From NCBI RefSeq assembly GCF_000269805.1, contig NZ_JH711481.1:144194-208193 (forward strand): a DNA stretch of 64,000 nucleotides. The letters run 5' to 3'. The position numbers and the translations under genes were made by a program. Source of the DNA: Actinomyces massiliensis 4401292 (lineage in GTDB: Bacteria > Actinomycetota > Actinomycetes > Actinomycetales > Actinomycetaceae). This document shows positions 61,586 to 64,000 of the stretch, in pieces; within the stretch, counting starts at the first letter, position 1, and every line of letters starts with the position of its first letter. The notes under the pieces were generated by a model that worked only from the letters and a program-made list of their open reading frames with translations, was not told where the DNA came from and ran no database searches.

Positions 61586-64000
61586 ATGTCGAAGTCTTCC
61601 TCCCGCAGCAGGTCGCTCTCGCCCGCTCAGGTGGTCTCCATGCTCCTGGTCTTCGTGCTCCTGTCGAGCGCAGGGGGCATTCTCACCGCCGGGTTCGCGA
61701 TGCCCGCCGTCGGCGCCGCGGCGGCTTTCACGAACGCGTCGGCCAACTTCTTCGACGAGCTCCCCGATGACTTCGAAGTTCTCGAGCCGAGCCAGATCTC
61801 AAACATCAAGGCCTCTGACGGCACCCAGATCGCTCAGTTCTACGCCGAGAACCGCATCGTCGTACCTCTGTCAGAGATCGCGCCCACCGTGCAGAACGCG
61901 ATCGTCGCCGTCGAGGACCAGCGCTTCTACCAGCACAAGGGCGTGGACCCGACCGGCATCGTCCGCGCCGTGGCGTCCAATGCCAACGGAGGCTCCCAGG
62001 GCGCCTCGACCCTGACCCAGCAGTACGTCCGCAACGTCCTGGTGGAGGCGGCCGTCCAGAATGACGACCCGTCGGCGCAGTCGGCCGCGACCGCGCGCTC
62101 GGCCGGCCGCAAGATCCGCGAGATGAAGTATGCGCTGACTCTGGAGCAGAAGTACCCCGACGCCAAGGAGCGAATCCTCGAGGGCTATCTCAATATCGCC
62201 GCCTTCGGCCCATCCACCTACGGTGTCGAGGCCTCATCGCGTCACTACTTCTCCCATTCCGCCAAGGAGCTCACCATCCCGGAGGCGGCTCTTCTGGCGG
62301 GCCTGACCAACGCGCCCGGCGCCTACGACCCGATCGCCTTCCCGGACAAGGCCAAGGACCGTATGAACTGGGTTCTGGACAAGATGCTCGAGGAGGAGTT
62401 CATCAACCAGGATGAATGGCAGGCGGGCCATGACACCCAGATCGAGGACATCCTCAATGTGACCGAGACGGTGGGCGGCTGCGGTACCGCCGGGTCGGCG
62501 GCCTACTTCTGCGAGTACGTGAAGGCCGAGATCGAGAACTCGGAGCTGTTCGGCGCCACGCGCGAGGAGCGCAACAAGCGGCTGCTGCGAGGCGGCCTGA
62601 CCATCACCACGACGCTGGACATGAGCAAGCAGGCGGCCGCGGACGCCGCCGTCCAGCAGTACGTGCCCACGGCCGATCCGTCCAACGTCAAGGCCGCCCT
62701 GTCCTCGGTCGAGCCCGGCACCGGTCGGATCGTGGCCATGAGTCAGAACACGAATTACGGCGTGGAGGTCGAGGGCGACAGCTCAACCACGCAGATATCC
62801 CTCAACGCCGACGCCGCCCATGGCGGATTGGAGAATTACGAGGGCACCTCCGGCTTCCAGCCGGGCTCGACGTTCAAGGCCTTCGTCCTGGCGGAGTGGT
62901 ATCAGGAGGGCCACTCGGGATACGAGTCCTTCAACACCTCCCCGACCACCATCGGCGCCTCCCAATGGACGATCTCCTGCGATCCCTCCAAGGCCGATAC
63001 ATGGCAGGTCGGCAATGCCAATGCAAGTGAGGGTGGCAACCACAACGTCATCCAGAGCACCGCCATGTCCATTAACGTGGGCTTCGCCAAGATGACGCAG
63101 CAGATGGACATCTGCAACATCACCGATCTGGCCGCCAAGCTCGGGGTCACCACCAGCTCCGGGGATCCCCTGACCCCCACGCCGTCGATCGCCCTGGGCT
63201 CTCAGGAGTCCACCCCCATGCAGATGGCCGCCGCCTACGCGGCCTTCGCCGCCCACGGCGTCTACTGCCGCCCTATCGCCATCGACTCGATCGATGACGC
63301 CGAGGGCAACCCGGTGGACGTGCCCTCCGCCAATTGCACCCAGGCGATGACATCCGACGCCGCGGACAAGACCGCGATGACCCTCACCCATGTCCTGAGC
63401 AAGGACAGTAAGGGCACCGGTAAAGACGTGGCTCTCAACGGGCGCCCGGCCGCCGGGAAGACCGGAACTACCGAATCCATGGACAACGCCTGGTTCACGG
63501 GCTTCACCCCGCAGCTGTCGACCGCCGTATGGCTGGGGCACTCGGAGGGCTACTACCCGATGGACCACCAGTACGTCGGAGGCCGCTACTACCAGACCAT
63601 GTACGGCTCGGACGCGCCCGCCCCGCTGTGGAAGATGTACATGGACGCGGCGCTGGCCGGCCAGCCCGCCCAGAACTTCAACCCGATCGGCCTGAGCGCC
63701 ATGCCGTCGGGAGCACCGTCCGCAGGCGGTGGGGATCAGGCCCCGGGGGCGGTCGACAACTCCTCGGACTCAGCAACCCCGGCTGCGGAGCAGAGTTCCG
63801 CCGGTGCCCCAGTCCCCCAGACCCAGCCGAGTCAGGAGCCTCAGGGCCAGGTCTCACAGGGGCAGCCCTCCCAGGATCAGGCCCAGGCGCAGCAGCCCCG
63901 GGCTCAGGCCTCACAGGGGGCGCCGATCGGCACGGAGCCCTCCCGCAGTGGCATCGCTCCCGAGCAGGGCAACCAGAACACCCCGGCGACTCCGCCGAAC
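61586..64000 (+). CDS. Class A penicillin-binding protein (PonA2-like), C-terminus cut by window
   Basis: Bifunctional cell-wall synthase, at least 805 residues. An N-terminal transmembrane anchor (about 18-45) leads to the glycosyltransferase domain with AVEDQRFYQHKGVD (from about 109), GASTLTQQYVRN and LEGYLNIAAFG. The transpeptidase domain has S428 in QPGSTFKAF, SxN in SINVGFAKM, and K625 in AGKTGTTE. A Gln/Pro/Ser-rich tail (from about 715) runs off the window. It polymerises and cross-links peptidoglycan outside the membrane. Divergent from whiB. Confidence 0.95.
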   Translation, partial: MSKSSSRSRSLSPAQVVSMLLVFVLLSSAGGILTAGFAMPAVGAAAAFTNASANFFDELPDDFEVLEPSQISNIKASDGTQIAQFYAENRIVVPLSEIAPTVQNAIVAVEDQRFYQHKGVDPTGIVRAVASNANGGSQGASTLTQQYVRNVLVEAAVQNDDPSAQSAATARSAGRKIREMKYALTLEQKYPDAKERILEGYLNIAAFGPSTYGVEASSRHYFSHSAKELTIPEAALLAGLTNAPGAYDPIAFPDKAKDRMNWVLDKMLEEEFINQDEWQAGHDTQIEDILNVTETVGGCGTAGSAAYFCEYVKAEIENSELFGATREERNKRLLRGGLTITTTLDMSKQAAADAAVQQYVPTADPSNVKAALSSVEPGTGRIVAMSQNTNYGVEVEGDSSTTQISLNADAAHGGLENYEGTSGFQPGSTFKAFVLAEWYQEGHSGYESFNTSPTTIGASQWTISCDPSKADTWQVGNANASEGGNHNVIQSTAMSINVGFAKMTQQMDICNITDLAAKLGVTTSSGDPLTPTPSIALGSQESTPMQMAAAYAAFAAHGVYCRPIAIDSIDDAEGNPVDVPSANCTQAMTSDAADKTAMTLTHVLSKDSKGTGKDVALNGRPAAGKTGTTESMDNAWFTGFTPQLSTAVWLGHSEGYYPMDHQYVGGRYYQTMYGSDAPAPLWKMYMDAALAGQPAQNFNPIGLSAMPSGAPSAGGGDQAPGAVDNSSDSATPAAEQSSAGAPVPQTQPSQEPQGQVSQGQPSQDQAQAQQPRAQASQGAPIGTEPSRSGIAPEQGNQNTPATPPN

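Overview
The window is high-GC (about 70%) DNA from an actinobacterium, most likely a member of the Actinomycetaceae (Actinomyces/Schaalia-like). Evidence for this is the combination of Lsr2, CarD, WhiB, SenX3-RegX3/PhoU, mycobacterial-type AhpC/AhpD, a Tad locus with Ssd, and many GTG starts. It also fits that many conserved proteins carry Ala/Gly/Ser-rich low-complexity inserts. The genus assignment is inference.

Layout. 1-1.7 kb: an IS1634-type transposase. 1.9-5.7 kb: a DUF2218 gene with a DtxR-like half box, a UMF1-type MFS protein, ispD and carD. 5.9-10.6 kb: senX3-regX3 divergent from phoU, then gpmA, lsr2 and a tRNA-Thr with its own promoter and terminator. 11.4-16.4 kb: asparaginase, a TAP-family lipoprotein hydrolase, holB and tmk. 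17-28.2 kb is an accessory block. It holds a TetR regulator with a divergent MFS exporter and oxidoreductase, then a cell-surface cluster of two OmpA-domain lipoproteins with beta-roll repeats, two DUF3060 lipoproteins, a second TAP hydrolase and a two-component system. 29.4-32.5 kb: topA. 32.7-38.4 kb: two tandem PAS proteins of Aer type divergent from a response regulator/kinase pair. 38.4-46.1 kb: a frameshifted DUF2568 gene, PAP2 phosphatase, methyltransferase, luciferase-like oxidoreductase, ahpC-ahpD, a frameshifted membrane gene and a PH-domain protein. 46.9-53.3 kb: tadBC fusion, tadA, ssd/tadZ, a divergent HAD phosphatase and a degenerate Fic protein. 53.5-64 kb: two membrane proteins, azlCD, an alpha/beta hydrolase, nth, crp, a 56-residue DUF4177-like protein, whiB and a bifunctional penicillin-binding protein cut by the window end. 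The order topA ... tad/ssd/HAD ... hydrolase-nth-crp-whiB-ponA matches the long conserved actinobacterial backbone (M. tuberculosis Rv3646c to Rv3682), interrupted here by accessory DNA.

The most unusual signal is not a gene. A 22-bp unit with core CGATCTCGACGCGG is tandemly repeated in eleven intergenic places (about 45-50 units in all, plus one degenerate copy pair). Next to gene 3' ends the arrays have a consistent orientation. In four intervals between co-directional genes they occur as inverted pairs. In two of those intervals the pair encloses a homologous core of about 215 bp bounded by the 10-bp inverted repeat TGTTGCACAT/ATGTGCAACA, with the core inverted between the two copies. Arrays also sit at both ends of the 13-kb block that separates topA from tmk, and where the Tad locus stops short of its pilin genes. 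Further intergenic families are a pair of hairpins sharing about 33 bp, and several long stem-loops with TTTCTG/CAGAAA arms.

Start codons were chosen by Shine-Dalgarno spacing, overlap with neighbours and homologue N-termini. No database search was possible, so family names rest on motifs recognised by eye.
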